A stretch of 64,000 nucleotides of DNA from Sandaracinaceae bacterium (lineage in GTDB: Bacteria > Myxococcota_A > Polyangia > Polyangiales > Sandaracinaceae). Positions 46,596-55,319 of the stretch are shown here, one piece after another. The stretch spans positions 33,590 to 97,589 of the forward strand of contig JAVJQK010000047.1 of the NCBI GenBank assembly GCA_040218145.1, written 5' to 3'. The translations under genes were made by a program, and so were the position numbers. The number at the start of each line of letters is the position of its first letter. Position 1 is the first letter of the stretch. Under the pieces are notes generated by a model, which saw only the letters and a list, made by a program, of their open reading frames with translations, was not told where the DNA came from and searched no databases.

Positions 46596-47420
46596 TCAGT
46601 CGTCGTCGTCGTCGTCACCGCCGCGGTGACGCCCGTGGCCTCGGCCGCCGCGCCTGGCGCGGACGTGGGCGCGCCCTCCGCCGCGGTGCTGCACGACGAC
46701 CCGGCCGCGAGGCGGTCGCGGCGCGTGCGCGCGGACCTCGACGCGCGGCGGCGCCGGGCGCTCCACGACCACGCGGGCTCGCGGGGGCTGCGGCGCGCGG
46801 ACGCGGACGTCGACGTGCGGTCGACCCGGCCGCTCGACGACCACGGTCGCCCCGGGCGGACGCGGACGGTTCACGACCACCGTCGCCGACGGCGGCTCCG
46901 GTCGCTCGACGACCACGGTGCGCGATCGGCCGGGCCGGTTCACGACCACCGCGGGAGCGGCGGGCGCGGTCACGATCACCACCGTCGGCGCGGTCGCGCG
47001 GTAGGTCTCGCCGCGCACCAGGAGGGCGACCTCCGTCGGGCCCTCGACGATCTGCGCGCCGGACAGAGCGCCGCGGAAGCGCGACTGGCCCGGATCCCAG
47101 ACGAGCATCACCGGGCGCGGGCCCTCGTTCGTCGTGACGTTCACCGTCAGCTGGGCGGCGCTCGGCTCGGGCGGCTCCGCCACGAAGAACGCCTCCACCT
47201 CGCCGTTCGAGTGCGGCACGACCTCGACGGGGTGCGGCCCCGCCACGATCACCGTGCCTCCGTGCTGCGGCGCGGGCGGGGGCCCCGCGGCGACCTCCAG
47301 CGACGTCGGCTCGCCGATCGCCGTGATCTCGGCCTCCGCTTCTTCCTCTCCGCCGCAGGCGGGGAGGGCGGTGAGCGCGGCGAGACAGGTCAGCTGCGAA
47401 CAGAGCAGAATCGAGCGCAT
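46596..47420 (-). CDS. Lipoprotein with Val/Arg/Pro-rich repeat and Gly/Arg/His/Asp tail
   Basis: 274 residues. Signal LLCSQLTCLAALTALPAC gives a lipoprotein. Residues ~75-140 are beta-rich; the second half has 7 or 8 copies of a VVVNRPxPPxATVVVERPxxP-type repeat, then a Gly/Arg/His basic stretch and a terminal Asp6 run. No family recognised. The tail of six Asp after a basic segment is unusual. AGGA lies 7 nt before ATG 47420. The protein may be an extracellular polyelectrolyte. Confidence 0.72.
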   Translation of the reverse strand: MRSILLCSQLTCLAALTALPACGGEEEAEAEITAIGEPTSLEVAAGPPPAPQHGGTVIVAGPHPVEVVPHSNGEVEAFFVAEPPEPSAAQLTVNVTTNEGPRPVMLVWDPGQSRFRGALSGAQIVEGPTEVALLVRGETYRATAPTVVIVTAPAAPAVVVNRPGRSRTVVVERPEPPSATVVVNRPRPPGATVVVERPGRPHVDVRVRAPQPPRARVVVERPAPPRVEVRAHAPRPPRGRVVVQHRGGGRAHVRARRGGRGHGRHRGGDDDDDD

Positions 47421-47539
47421 CGTCGTTCCTCGTTTCTGGCCGTCGGGGCCCACATCCACGGCGGGCAGTGTATAACGCTCTTTGTATTTTCGCGTAGGGG
47501 GAATCCTCTCAGAGCGCGCGTCTCTCGAAGAGGGGGCGA

Positions 47540-49261
47540 TCAGGGAGGCGTGAACGAGAAGAGCCGCCCGCCGTTGAGCGCGACCGGGAGCGCGCCGGTC
47601 TCGACCCACATCGCGCCGTCGTCGCTCGTGAGCACCGACTCGACCGCGCCGCCCGCGAGCACGAGCGCGTCGCGGTGCACCACCATCGCCGCGCCCTCGC
47701 GCGGGTCGCCGAGGTCGGCGGCGACGCGGAAGCTCGCGAGGCGGTCGTCCGACGCCGCGATCCGGCCCTCGCAGTCGACCCCCGCGCCGACGTACGCGAC
47801 GCCGCGGTGAAGCGCGAACCCGCCGAAGTAGCAGGGGAAGGGGAGGACCGCGGCCGACGTCTCCCACGCGACGCCGTCCACCGTGGACATGACCGCGTCC
47901 GTGCCGGCGCCGGCGGAGGTCTGGCCGCCGAGGTAGTGGAGGCGCCCGTCGAGGGGGAACACCGCGCCGCCGTAGATCGGCCTCGGGAGCGCGGCGCTCG
48001 CGGTCCAGTCGACCCCGTCGAGCGAGGTCGCGACGTCGTCCCGGAGCCGATCGGCGTCGAAGCCTCCGAGGTTCCAGTAGCGTCCGTCGAACCACGTGAG
48101 GCTGGCCGCCGCGCGGGGCACGGCGTCGCGGCCGACGTCCGTCCACGTCACGCCGTCGGTCGAGCGGAAGACCTCGTCGTGCCAGACGAGCTCGCCCGAG
48201 CGGCCGCCGAGGAGATACATCGCGTCGTCGCGCACCAGGACCGTCGGGTTGTAGCGGGGGCCGGGCAGGGCGCCGACCTCCACCCAGGTCTCGCCGTCGT
48301 CGTCGCTCCGGTACGCGGTGTCGACGTAGCCCGTGCTCCGATCGGTCCCCACGCGCCCGCCGACGAAGAAGAGGGCGTCGCCTCCGATCCGCACGCTCGC
48401 CTCCTGCGCGCTCCCCGCCGCGTCGGTGACGCGCACGCGCACCTGCCCGTAGTACACGCGCTCGATGAGCCGCCCGCTCGCCGGGTCGAGCTCGGCCTCG
48501 CCTTCGACGAGCGAGAACGTGTAGGGCTCCCGGCCGCCGCGCGCGTCGATCGTCGCCTCGGTGCCGAGGTTGACCGACGCGGGCGCGTCGATCTCGAGCA
48601 GGGTGGCGTCGGTGGCGACGCAGCCTCGCGTCGGGTGGCACACCAGGCCGCTGCCGCACGCGTCGGCGACGGGCGCCACGAGGCAGACGCCCTCGTCACA
48701 CACGGGGCGGGCGCACGCGTCGGTGGCGCCCTCGCACTGCGCGTCGGCCGTGCAGACCGGGGTGGGGCACGCCTCGGGCGTCTCGGGCGTGCAGCCGGGG
48801 TCGACGCAGCGCCCGCCCACGCACGTGATCGCGTTCGCATCACCACCCTCCGCGGGGCAGACCACGCCGGCACAGTCGCGGGTGACCTTCACCGTCAGCG
48901 CGTGCGCGCCGCGCACCGTGACCGCGAGCGGGATCTCGGCGAGGACCTCCCCGTCCGCGTCGGAGAGCCGCACCAGGATGCGCCGCGGGCCGGGCGCGAC
49001 CTCCTCGATCTCCGCCACCCGCACGCCCTCGAAGAAGGGCTCGCGGCTCTCGACCGCGTACACCCGCGTCTCCTCGACGCGCGGGGCGTCGAAGCCGGCG
49101 TCCGGCGCCAGCAGCTCCACCACCACCGTGGAGAACTCGACCCCGGGGACGTAGTCCGTGCGGAGATCGACCAGCAGTACGGTCGGCGCGTCGCAGCCGA
49201 GCCCCCACACGCCGCACCCGATCAGGGCGACGAGCGAGCGGACGGCCAGCCGCGTCGTCAT
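47540..49261 (-). CDS. Lipoprotein with Cys-rich segment and kelch-like propeller
   Basis: 573 residues. Signal ends LGCDAPT (Cys ~23). A beta domain (to ~110) and a Cys-rich stretch (CAGVVCPAEGG, CTPETPEACPTPVC, CEGATDACARPVC) lead to a repeat region with six kelch-like blades such as ALFFVGGRVG, AMYLLGGRSG, RYWNLGG, RLHYLGGQTS, VAYVGAG, ALVLAGGAV. Such propellers usually bind proteins or sugars at the surface. It is divergent from the kinase gene at 49355. Confidence 0.78.
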   Translation of the reverse strand: MTTRLAVRSLVALIGCGVWGLGCDAPTVLLVDLRTDYVPGVEFSTVVVELLAPDAGFDAPRVEETRVYAVESREPFFEGVRVAEIEEVAPGPRRILVRLSDADGEVLAEIPLAVTVRGAHALTVKVTRDCAGVVCPAEGGDANAITCVGGRCVDPGCTPETPEACPTPVCTADAQCEGATDACARPVCDEGVCLVAPVADACGSGLVCHPTRGCVATDATLLEIDAPASVNLGTEATIDARGGREPYTFSLVEGEAELDPASGRLIERVYYGQVRVRVTDAAGSAQEASVRIGGDALFFVGGRVGTDRSTGYVDTAYRSDDDGETWVEVGALPGPRYNPTVLVRDDAMYLLGGRSGELVWHDEVFRSTDGVTWTDVGRDAVPRAAASLTWFDGRYWNLGGFDADRLRDDVATSLDGVDWTASAALPRPIYGGAVFPLDGRLHYLGGQTSAGAGTDAVMSTVDGVAWETSAAVLPFPCYFGGFALHRGVAYVGAGVDCEGRIAASDDRLASFRVAADLGDPREGAAMVVHRDALVLAGGAVESVLTSDDGAMWVETGALPVALNGGRLFSFTPP

Positions 49262-49354
49262 CGTCCCAGTATGCGCCCGAGCCGGGGTGGATCGCCACAG
49301 GGGACGAAACCCCTGACGTGCGGCGGGCGGTCCGGGCCATACTGTGGGCCGACC

Positions 49355-50875
49355 ATGAGCCAGGACTCCGCCGACGAAGCACCGGGCGAGACCGAAGTGC
49401 ACGCCGACTGGATCGGCCGCGTGATCGAGGACCGCTACCGGATCGAGGAGCTCCTCGCCGAGGGCGGCATGGGGGCGGTCTTCGAGGCGACGCATCTGCG
49501 GATGGACCGCCGGGTGGCGCTGAAGATCGTGCACCCCGACCACATGGACAACGCGGTCGTGGTGCAGCGCTTCCAGCGCGAGGTGAAGGCGCACGGGCGG
49601 CTCGATCACCCCAACGTGGTGGCCGCGCTCGACTGTGGGACGACGAAGGGCGGCGAGGCCTACCTCGTCACGCAGCTCGCGCGGGGCGAGAACCTCGCCG
49701 ACGTGCTGGAGGTGGGCGCGCTCGGGTGGCGGCGCGCGTGTGAGCTGGGCGCGGAGATCGCCGACGCCCTCTACGCGGCGCACCAGGCGGGCGTGGTCCA
49801 CCGCGACCTGAAGCCGTCCAACGTGATCCTCGTGCCCGACGACGACGGCGTGGAGCACGCGCGGCTGATCGACTTCGGGATCGCGCGCTTCCTCGAGGAG
49901 GAGGAGCCGCGCGCGGCGGCGGCCGCGACCGGCGGGGCCAAGTCGCTGACCGAGGTCGGCACCGCGGTCGGCACGGTGGGCTACATGGCGCCGGAGCAGG
50001 GGCTCGGGCAGCCGGTCGACTCGCGCACCGACCTCTACTCGCTCGGGGTGTTGCTCTTCGAGATGGTCACCGGCCAGCCGCTCTTCGATCGGCGCACGCT
50101 GACGATGACCAGCTACATCACGCGCCAGCTGACCGAGGAGGCGCCCGCGCTGGGCGATCTCGTCGAGGGCGTCCCACCCGCGCTGGGCGATCTGGTGCAG
50201 CAGCTCCTGGCGGGCAAGCGCGCCGAGCGGCTCGGGGACGCGCGCGAGGCGCGGGAGCGGCTCCGGGAGCTGGCCGCCTGGGTGGAGCCGGAGGCCACGG
50301 ACGCGGTGACGGAGGAGACCGAGGCCGTCGCGCCGCCTGCCGTCGAGAGCGCGGCGCCCGCGCCCGCTCCCGCGCCGAGACGCGCTCCGGCGCCGAGGCG
50401 CGCCGAGCCGCTGCTCGAGCGGGTGCGCGCGCGACCCTGGGGATTCGCGGTCGGGGTGACCGTGCTCGCGCTGGTGGGCATCGTCTGGCTGGCCGTCGGA
50501 GGCGACGAGCCCGCGGGCAAGCCGCCCAAGGCCGAGCACGTCGCGCCCGCCGTGGAGGCCCCCGCGATCGCGCCGATGCAGGCGGAGCTCGCGCTGCTGC
50601 TCGCCGAGGAGGTCGACTGGCGAGCCCGGCGCGAGGCGGCGCGGGCGATCTGGGACTTCACGCCGCGCGAGGCGCTCGACCCGCTGACGCTGAACCTGGC
50701 GCGCCTCCAGCTGGTGGCCGACTGCGACGCGCGCCGCCGCACCATCCGCGACCTCGCGGAGCTCGGGGATCCGCGGGCCCTCGAGCCCCTCGCGCGTCAC
50801 CGCCGAAACCGGCGCGACCGCTGTCGCCTGCAAGACGAGTTCATGCGGGCCGAGCGGGAGCTGCGCGCGCCCTGA
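49355..50875 (+). CDS. Ser/Thr protein kinase with transmembrane anchor
   Basis: 506 residues. Kinase domain ~residues 28-300: Gly loop LAEGGMGAVFEAT, Lys57 in VALKIVHP, catalytic HRDLKPSN (Asp151), DFG (173-175), APEQ activation-segment end and the eukaryote-like fold. A Pro/Ala linker follows, then a single transmembrane helix (WGFAVGVTVLALVGIVWLAV) and an extracytoplasmic C-terminal helical domain that may sense a ligand. Myxobacteria have many such kinases; the substrate is unknown. Confidence 0.92.
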   Translation: MSQDSADEAPGETEVHADWIGRVIEDRYRIEELLAEGGMGAVFEATHLRMDRRVALKIVHPDHMDNAVVVQRFQREVKAHGRLDHPNVVAALDCGTTKGGEAYLVTQLARGENLADVLEVGALGWRRACELGAEIADALYAAHQAGVVHRDLKPSNVILVPDDDGVEHARLIDFGIARFLEEEEPRAAAAATGGAKSLTEVGTAVGTVGYMAPEQGLGQPVDSRTDLYSLGVLLFEMVTGQPLFDRRTLTMTSYITRQLTEEAPALGDLVEGVPPALGDLVQQLLAGKRAERLGDAREARERLRELAAWVEPEATDAVTEETEAVAPPAVESAAPAPAPAPRRAPAPRRAEPLLERVRARPWGFAVGVTVLALVGIVWLAVGGDEPAGKPPKAEHVAPAVEAPAIAPMQAELALLLAEEVDWRARREAARAIWDFTPREALDPLTLNLARLQLVADCDARRRTIRDLAELGDPRALEPLARHRRNRRDRCRLQDEFMRAERELRAP

Positions 50876-50922
50876 GCCCCCGCCCGGCGGCGACCAGGAC
50901 CGACAGCGAGAGCGCCCGGCCG

Positions 50923-51786
50923 TCAGGCCGCGCGGAGCTTCAGCAGCGCGCGCGCCTCGTCGGGCGACGCGATCTCGCGGCCCGCGTTCCTCGCGCACCG
51001 GGCGAGCGCCTCGATCAGCGGCCCGTTGCCCGTCGTGCGCTCACCGTCGGGGAGGTAGAACGTGTCCTCCACCCCCGTGCGCAGCATTCCGCCCAGCTCC
51101 GCCGCGCGCTGGTGGGTCGCCCAGATCTCCTGGCGGCCGATGAGGGTGCACTGCCAGGTCGACTCCGGCGTCTTGTATTTCAGCAGCAGCTCGAGGAGAT
51201 CGTTGTCGACCGGCATGCCGGACGCGACGCCCATCACGAAGTTGTACTGCGCGGTCTCGGTCATGCCCGCGCCCTGATAGAGCCCGACCGAGCGCACGAT
51301 GCCCACGTCGAAGCACTCGAACTCGGGCAGCGCGCCCTTCTTCTGCATGGCCTTCAGCATCGCGTCGACCTTCGACACGGGGTTGTCGAAGAGCATCGGC
51401 GGCCACGCCCACTGCCCGTTGCTGCGGAGCTTCAGGTAGTTGAGGCTGCCCGCGTTGCAGGCCGCGATCTCCGGCTCGATGCGATCGATGCAGGCGATGG
51501 GGCCCGAGACGTCGGGGCCGACGGTCCCGGTGGTCTGGTTGATGATGGCGCCGGGGCACGCGTCCCGGATGGCGTCGCTGCACGCCTTGGCCACCTCGGG
51601 ATCCCAGCTCGGCATGTGGCCCATGCCCTCGCGCTGGTCGCGGAAGTGGATGTGGAAGATCGCCGCGCCCGCGTCGAACGCGTCCTTCGCCGAGGCCGCC
51701 ATCTCCTCGGGGGTGACGGGCACGGGGTGCTGCTTCGGGTTGGTGAGCACGCCGTTGAGCGCGCAGGTCAGGATCGCCTTGTCCAT
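50923..51786 (-). CDS. BKACE-family beta-keto acid cleavage enzyme
   Basis: 287 residues of the DUF849/BKACE family. Seen: zinc-binding FHIHFRD near residue 46, IINQTTGTVG and conserved acidic residues such as PEFECFD and the C-terminal LPDGERTTGNGPLIE. Characterised members cleave 3-keto acids with acetyl-CoA, giving a CoA ester and acetoacetate; substrate differs between members. It starts 10 nt after the enoyl-CoA hydratase stop (AAGGGA ribosome-binding site), so it is the third gene of the acyl-CoA operon. Confidence 0.87.
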   Translation of the reverse strand: MDKAILTCALNGVLTNPKQHPVPVTPEEMAASAKDAFDAGAAIFHIHFRDQREGMGHMPSWDPEVAKACSDAIRDACPGAIINQTTGTVGPDVSGPIACIDRIEPEIAACNAGSLNYLKLRSNGQWAWPPMLFDNPVSKVDAMLKAMQKKGALPEFECFDVGIVRSVGLYQGAGMTETAQYNFVMGVASGMPVDNDLLELLLKYKTPESTWQCTLIGRQEIWATHQRAAELGGMLRTGVEDTFYLPDGERTTGNGPLIEALARCARNAGREIASPDEARALLKLRAA

Positions 51787-51796
51787 GTTCGTTCCC

Positions 51797-52615
51797 TTAT
51801 TCCGTCGGGGCCCAGCTGGGCTTTCGCTTCGCGATGAAGGCGGACATGCCCTCGGCCGCCTCGTCGCCGCGCGCGGCCTCGGAGAACGCCCGCGCGGCGT
51901 GGTCGATCTGCGCCTCGGTGACTCCCTCGTAGAGGGTGTGGAGGAGCCGCTTGGTCTCCGCCGTGGCCCTGGGGGCGCAGCGCAGGATCTGCCGCAGCGT
52001 CGCGCCGAGCAGGCCCTCGAGCGCGTCCGGCTCGCAGACGTGGTGCACCAGCCCGACCTTCAGCGCCGCGGCGGCGTCGAGCCGCGCGCCGGTCACCGCG
52101 AGCCGCTTGGCCTCGGAGTAGCCGAGCCGCTCGATCAGGAACGGCGCGATCTGCGCCGGGATCACCCCGAGCGAGGTCTCGGGCAGGCGGAAGTCCGCGG
52201 TGGTGGTCGCGATGGCCACGTCGGCGGTGCACGCCACCCCGAACCCGCCGCCCATCACCGCGCCCTCGAGCACGGCCACGGTGGGCAGCGGGGTGCGCGC
52301 CCAGGCGAGCGCGATGCGGCCGAACATCGCGTTCAGCGCGGCCACGGGATCCGCGTCGACCTGTGCCCCCGACAGCTCGGCCGGGGCCATGCGCGCCTTC
52401 GCCATGTCCTTGATGTCCCCGCCCGCGCAGAAGTGCCCGCCCTCGCCGCGCAGGACGAGCGCGCGCACGTCGTCGCTCGCCTCGGCCTCGCGCAGCGCCG
52501 CGAGCAGCTCCTCGATCATGGCGCGCGACATCGCGTTGCGCGCCTCGGGCCGCGCGAGCGTGACGGTCTGGACGCCGCCCTCGAGCGCGGTGCGGATGTG
52601 CTCGCCCACGCTCAC
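51797..52615 (-). CDS. Enoyl-CoA hydratase/isomerase
   Basis: 272 residues. Crotonase fold: HFCAGGDIKDM (oxyanion hole) and GAVMGGGFGVACTADVAIA, with the LPETSLGVIPA region that contains the catalytic acidic residue. It hydrates enoyl-CoA esters. GTG start at 52615 overlaps the dehydrogenase stop (GTGA, 52612-52615). Methylglutaconyl-CoA hydratase activity is possible given the LiuR-like regulator, but the sequence alone does not settle it. Confidence 0.88.
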   Translation of the reverse strand: MSVGEHIRTALEGGVQTVTLARPEARNAMSRAMIEELLAALREAEASDDVRALVLRGEGGHFCAGGDIKDMAKARMAPAELSGAQVDADPVAALNAMFGRIALAWARTPLPTVAVLEGAVMGGGFGVACTADVAIATTTADFRLPETSLGVIPAQIAPFLIERLGYSEAKRLAVTGARLDAAAALKVGLVHHVCEPDALEGLLGATLRQILRCAPRATAETKRLLHTLYEGVTEAQIDHAARAFSEAARGDEAAEGMSAFIAKRKPSWAPTE

Positions 52616-53775
52616 TTCTCCTTCTTGCGGCGGGGCAGGGTGCCCTCGAGCTTGCAGAGGATGCCGAGCATGACCTCGTCCGCGCCGCCGCCGATGGAGA
52701 TCAGGCGCGCGTCCCGGAAGGCGCGCGAGACGAAGCTCTCCGCGCTGTAGCCCATGCCGCCCCAGTACTGGAGGCACGAGTCGCAGAGCTCGCGCGCGAG
52801 CCGGCCGCTCTTGAGCTTGCACATCGAGGCCATGCGCAGCGCGTCCTTGCCCTGCACGTAGTCGGCGGCCGCGCGGTAGACGAGGCTGCGAAGCGCCTCG
52901 ACCTCGGTGCGCAGCTCCGCGAGCCGGTAGTGCACGACCTGGTTGTCGAGGATGGACTGCCCGAACGCCTTGCGCTCGCGCGTGTACTTGATCGTCTCGT
53001 CGATGATCCGGTCCATGAAGAGCAGCGAGTTGGCCGCGCCCCAGAGGCGCTCCTCCTGGAACTGCATCATCTGGTAGAAGAAGCCCATGCCTTCTTGACC
53101 GATGAGGTTGCCCTTCGGGATGCGCACGTTCTCGAAGAAGAGCTGCGCGGTGTCGCTCGCGTTCATCCCGATCTTGTGGATCTTCTGCCGGTCGATGCCC
53201 TTGGCGTCCATGGGCACGACGAAGAGCGACTTGTTCTTGTGCGGCCCGCCCTCGTCGCTCGTGTTCGCGAGGAGGCAGACCCAGTCGGCCTTCATCCCGT
53301 TGGTGATCCACATCTTGGTGCCGTTGATCACCCAGTCGTCGCCCTCGCGGCGCGCCGTGGTCGAGAGGCCCGCGACGTCCGAGCCCGCGTTGGGCTCGCT
53401 GACGCCGATGGCCCCGACGAGGTCGCCCGCGATGGAGGGGGTCAGGTACTGGGCGCGGAGCTCGTCCGAGCCGAAGCGCGCGAGCGCGGGCGTGCACATG
53501 TCGGTCTGCACGCCGATCGCGAGCGGGACGCCGGCCGCGTTGCACGCGCCGAGGGCCTCCGCGACGACGACCGAGTAGGTGAAGTCGAGCCCCGCGCCGC
53601 CGAACTGCTCGGGGTACTTCACGCCGAGGATGCCGAGGTCGCCCAGCTTCTTGAAGACCTCGTGCGAGGGGAACTCCTCCGCCGCCTCCCACTCGTCGAC
53701 GTACGGGTTGATCTCGGTCTCGCAGAACTTGATGACGGTCTGCGCCAGCTGCTCGTGCTCGGGGGTGCGTTCCAT
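52612..53775 (-). CDS. Acyl-CoA dehydrogenase
   Basis: 387 residues. Flavoprotein signatures: IGVSEPNAGSDVAGLSTTA (FAD-binding), WITNGMKADWVC, QYWGGMGYSAESFVSRAFRDARLISIGGGADEVM (in parts) with the C-terminal helix that binds FAD. First gene of the operon and first catabolic step: alpha-beta oxidation of an acyl-CoA ester. The C-terminus RRKKEK is basic. Start ATG 53775 is 20 nt from a perfect palindrome, indicating control by the divergent MerR-family regulator. Confidence 0.9.
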   Translation of the reverse strand: MERTPEHEQLAQTVIKFCETEINPYVDEWEAAEEFPSHEVFKKLGDLGILGVKYPEQFGGAGLDFTYSVVVAEALGACNAAGVPLAIGVQTDMCTPALARFGSDELRAQYLTPSIAGDLVGAIGVSEPNAGSDVAGLSTTARREGDDWVINGTKMWITNGMKADWVCLLANTSDEGGPHKNKSLFVVPMDAKGIDRQKIHKIGMNASDTAQLFFENVRIPKGNLIGQEGMGFFYQMMQFQEERLWGAANSLLFMDRIIDETIKYTRERKAFGQSILDNQVVHYRLAELRTEVEALRSLVYRAAADYVQGKDALRMASMCKLKSGRLARELCDSCLQYWGGMGYSAESFVSRAFRDARLISIGGGADEVMLGILCKLEGTLPRRKKEK

Positions 53776-53794
53776 GGCCGGACTCTGACCGGGG

Positions 53795-53810
53795 TTGACG
53801 TATACGTCAA
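53795..53810. promoter_or_regulatory. Perfect 16-bp palindrome, candidate MerR/LiuR operator
   Basis: TTGACGTATACGTCAA, exactly self-complementary, in the 97-nt gap between the acyl-CoA dehydrogenase and the divergent MerR-family gene. The paired ACGT elements resemble reported sites of LiuR-like regulators. It contains a TTGACG -35-like box and a central TATACG that could serve both directions. Confidence 0.65.
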
Positions 53811-53872
53811 GGGGAGGCGGTCTACGTCGGCCGCTTGCGGCAAACGTCACCGAGCGGTAGCTTGCGACGGTC

Positions 53873-54304
53873 ATGGCCGAGTCCCCGCAGAGCTTCGTTC
53901 GCGCGCACCGCGAGGGCGCGACCGGCGAGGTCTGGGGCATCGGCGAGCTGGCCCGCGAGCTCGACACGACGGCGCGCGCGATCCGCTTCTACGAGTCGAA
54001 GGGCCTGCTCGACCCGCAGCGGGTCGGGGCCACGCGCGTCTACGGCCGGCGCGAGCGGGCGCGGCTCCAGCTCATCCTCCGCGCGAAGTCGCTCGGTCTC
54101 TCGCTCCGCGAGATCAAGCGCTACCTCGACCTCTACGGCGAGCGCGGCGAGGGCCGCTCGAGGCAGCTCGAGATGGTCGTGCAGCGCACGGGCGAGATGA
54201 TCGCGGAGCTCGAGGCCAAGCGGGCCGAGATCGACAAGACCCTCGCGGAGCTGCGTCACATCCGGCGCGAGAGCCAGAAGACGCTCGACGCGCGCGAGGA
54301 CTGA
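53873..54304 (+). CDS. MerR-family regulator, LiuR-like
   Basis: 143 residues. N-terminal HTH_MerR: IGELARELDTTARAIRFYESKGLLDPQR, wing VGATRVYGRRERARLQLILRAKSLGLSLREIKRYLDLY, then a coiled-coil dimerisation helix and a basic C-terminus. The DxTxRAIRFYE, TRVY and RARLQLILRAKxLGxSLxEI wording matches regulators of branched-chain acyl-CoA catabolism (LiuR). No metal-binding cysteines, so it is not a metal-sensing MerR. It is divergent from the catabolic operon and probably represses it until an acyl-CoA binds. Confidence 0.85.
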   Translation: MAESPQSFVRAHREGATGEVWGIGELARELDTTARAIRFYESKGLLDPQRVGATRVYGRRERARLQLILRAKSLGLSLREIKRYLDLYGERGEGRSRQLEMVVQRTGEMIAELEAKRAEIDKTLAELRHIRRESQKTLDARED

Positions 54305-54331
54305 GCGACCGCCGCGTGATACGAACCGCGG

Positions 54332-54937
54332 ATGCGACGCTGGAGCCTCTGCCTTCTCCTGGCCTTTCAGACCGCCTGCGGGGGTGACGCCCCTCCGCTG
54401 GACGGGGGATCTCGCGACGCGGGCGGCCTCGACGCAGGGAGCTCGGACGCGGGCAGCTCGGACGCGGGATCGGGTGACGCTGGCCTCGCAGACGCTGGCT
54501 TCGAAGACGCGGGCCTCGAAGACGCGGGCCCCGAAGACGCTGGCGTGATCTCCGACGCCGGCCGCGACGCCGGCCCCTCCCTCACGGGGCCCGTCCAGTG
54601 CCGCGACGACGGCGACTGCGGCGGCGCCAGCGGCTCCTGCAACCGCGCGGCGCCCGGGGGCGTCTGCAACGGCTGCGGCGTCGACGCCGACTGTCCGACG
54701 GGCACCGAGTGCTCGCCCTTCGGCGCGTGCGTCCGCGCGTGCGGATCCGACGCCGACTGCAACGCGGGCTTCCGGTGCCTCGGCTCGGGCCGCTGCGCCA
54801 TCCGCTCCTGCAGCGGCGACGCGGACTGCGGCCCCTACGTGTGCGGCGCCAGCGGCCAGTGCGAGCGACCGATGTGCGAGGCGAGGCCGTGCCCTTCGCC
54901 GCTGGTGTGCGCGTCGGAGCGCTGCGTCGAGCCCTGA
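54332..54937 (+). CDS. Cys-rich lipoprotein with DAG-repeat linker
   Basis: 201 residues. Signal MRRWSLCLLLAFQTAC (Cys16). Residues ~27-88 repeat DAG(S/L/P/F)xDAG units; the rest has EGF/TIL-like cysteine spacing (CRDDGDCGGASGSC, CGVDADCPTGTEC, CGSDADCNAGFRC, CSGDADCGPYVC). Comparable linkers occur in the 8591 and 11590 products. Surface-located; function unknown. Confidence 0.78.
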   Translation: MRRWSLCLLLAFQTACGGDAPPLDGGSRDAGGLDAGSSDAGSSDAGSGDAGLADAGFEDAGLEDAGPEDAGVISDAGRDAGPSLTGPVQCRDDGDCGGASGSCNRAAPGGVCNGCGVDADCPTGTECSPFGACVRACGSDADCNAGFRCLGSGRCAIRSCSGDADCGPYVCGASGQCERPMCEARPCPSPLVCASERCVEP

Positions 54938-54938
54938 C

Positions 54939-55313
54939 TCAGCGCCGGTCGCGCCGGAGCGGGTGGTCGGCCGGGACCTGCACGAAGATCAGCCGCCGGC
55001 CGTCCGGATCGCGGGCGCGCAGCTCGCGCAGGCCCCACGGCTTGTCGACCGGGGGCTCGTCGATGGGCACGCCCTGGCCCTCGAGCCGCGCGTGGGTCGC
55101 GTCGACGTCGCGCACCTGGATCCAGAGCTGGGTCGCGTCCGTGGCGGTCGCGTCGGCGCGGCCGGAGATCTCCAGGAAGCCGCCGCCGAGGAAGTAGACG
55201 ACGCCTCCCGAGAACTCGCGGTAGACGGGCAGCTCGAGCGTCTCCCCGTAGAAGCGCCGCGTCCGCTCCGGGTCGCGGGGGCGCAGCAGGATCCGGCTCT
55301 GAAGCACTTCCAT
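54939..55313 (-). CDS. Glyoxalase/VOC-superfamily protein
   Basis: 124 residues. Two VOC half-modules: MEVLQSRILLRPRDPERTRRFYGETLELPV, then VYFLGGGFLEI and IQVRDVDATHARLEGQGV with final RELRARDPDGRRLIFVQ (in parts). Ligand Glu in FLEIS and Asp/Arg in the ARDPDG loop agree with the superfamily. Substrate unknown. It lies just downstream of the Mpo1-like gene on the same strand (6-nt gap). Confidence 0.82.
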   Translation of the reverse strand: MEVLQSRILLRPRDPERTRRFYGETLELPVYREFSGGVVYFLGGGFLEISGRADATATDATQLWIQVRDVDATHARLEGQGVPIDEPPVDKPWGLRELRARDPDGRRLIFVQVPADHPLRRDRR

Positions 55314-55319
55314 GGTCGG

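Noticed and set aside
43179..47810. Very long plus-strand open frame across EF-G2 and neighbours
   Set aside because: It runs opposite clear conserved genes; high-GC codon bias makes long antisense frames common in this genome.
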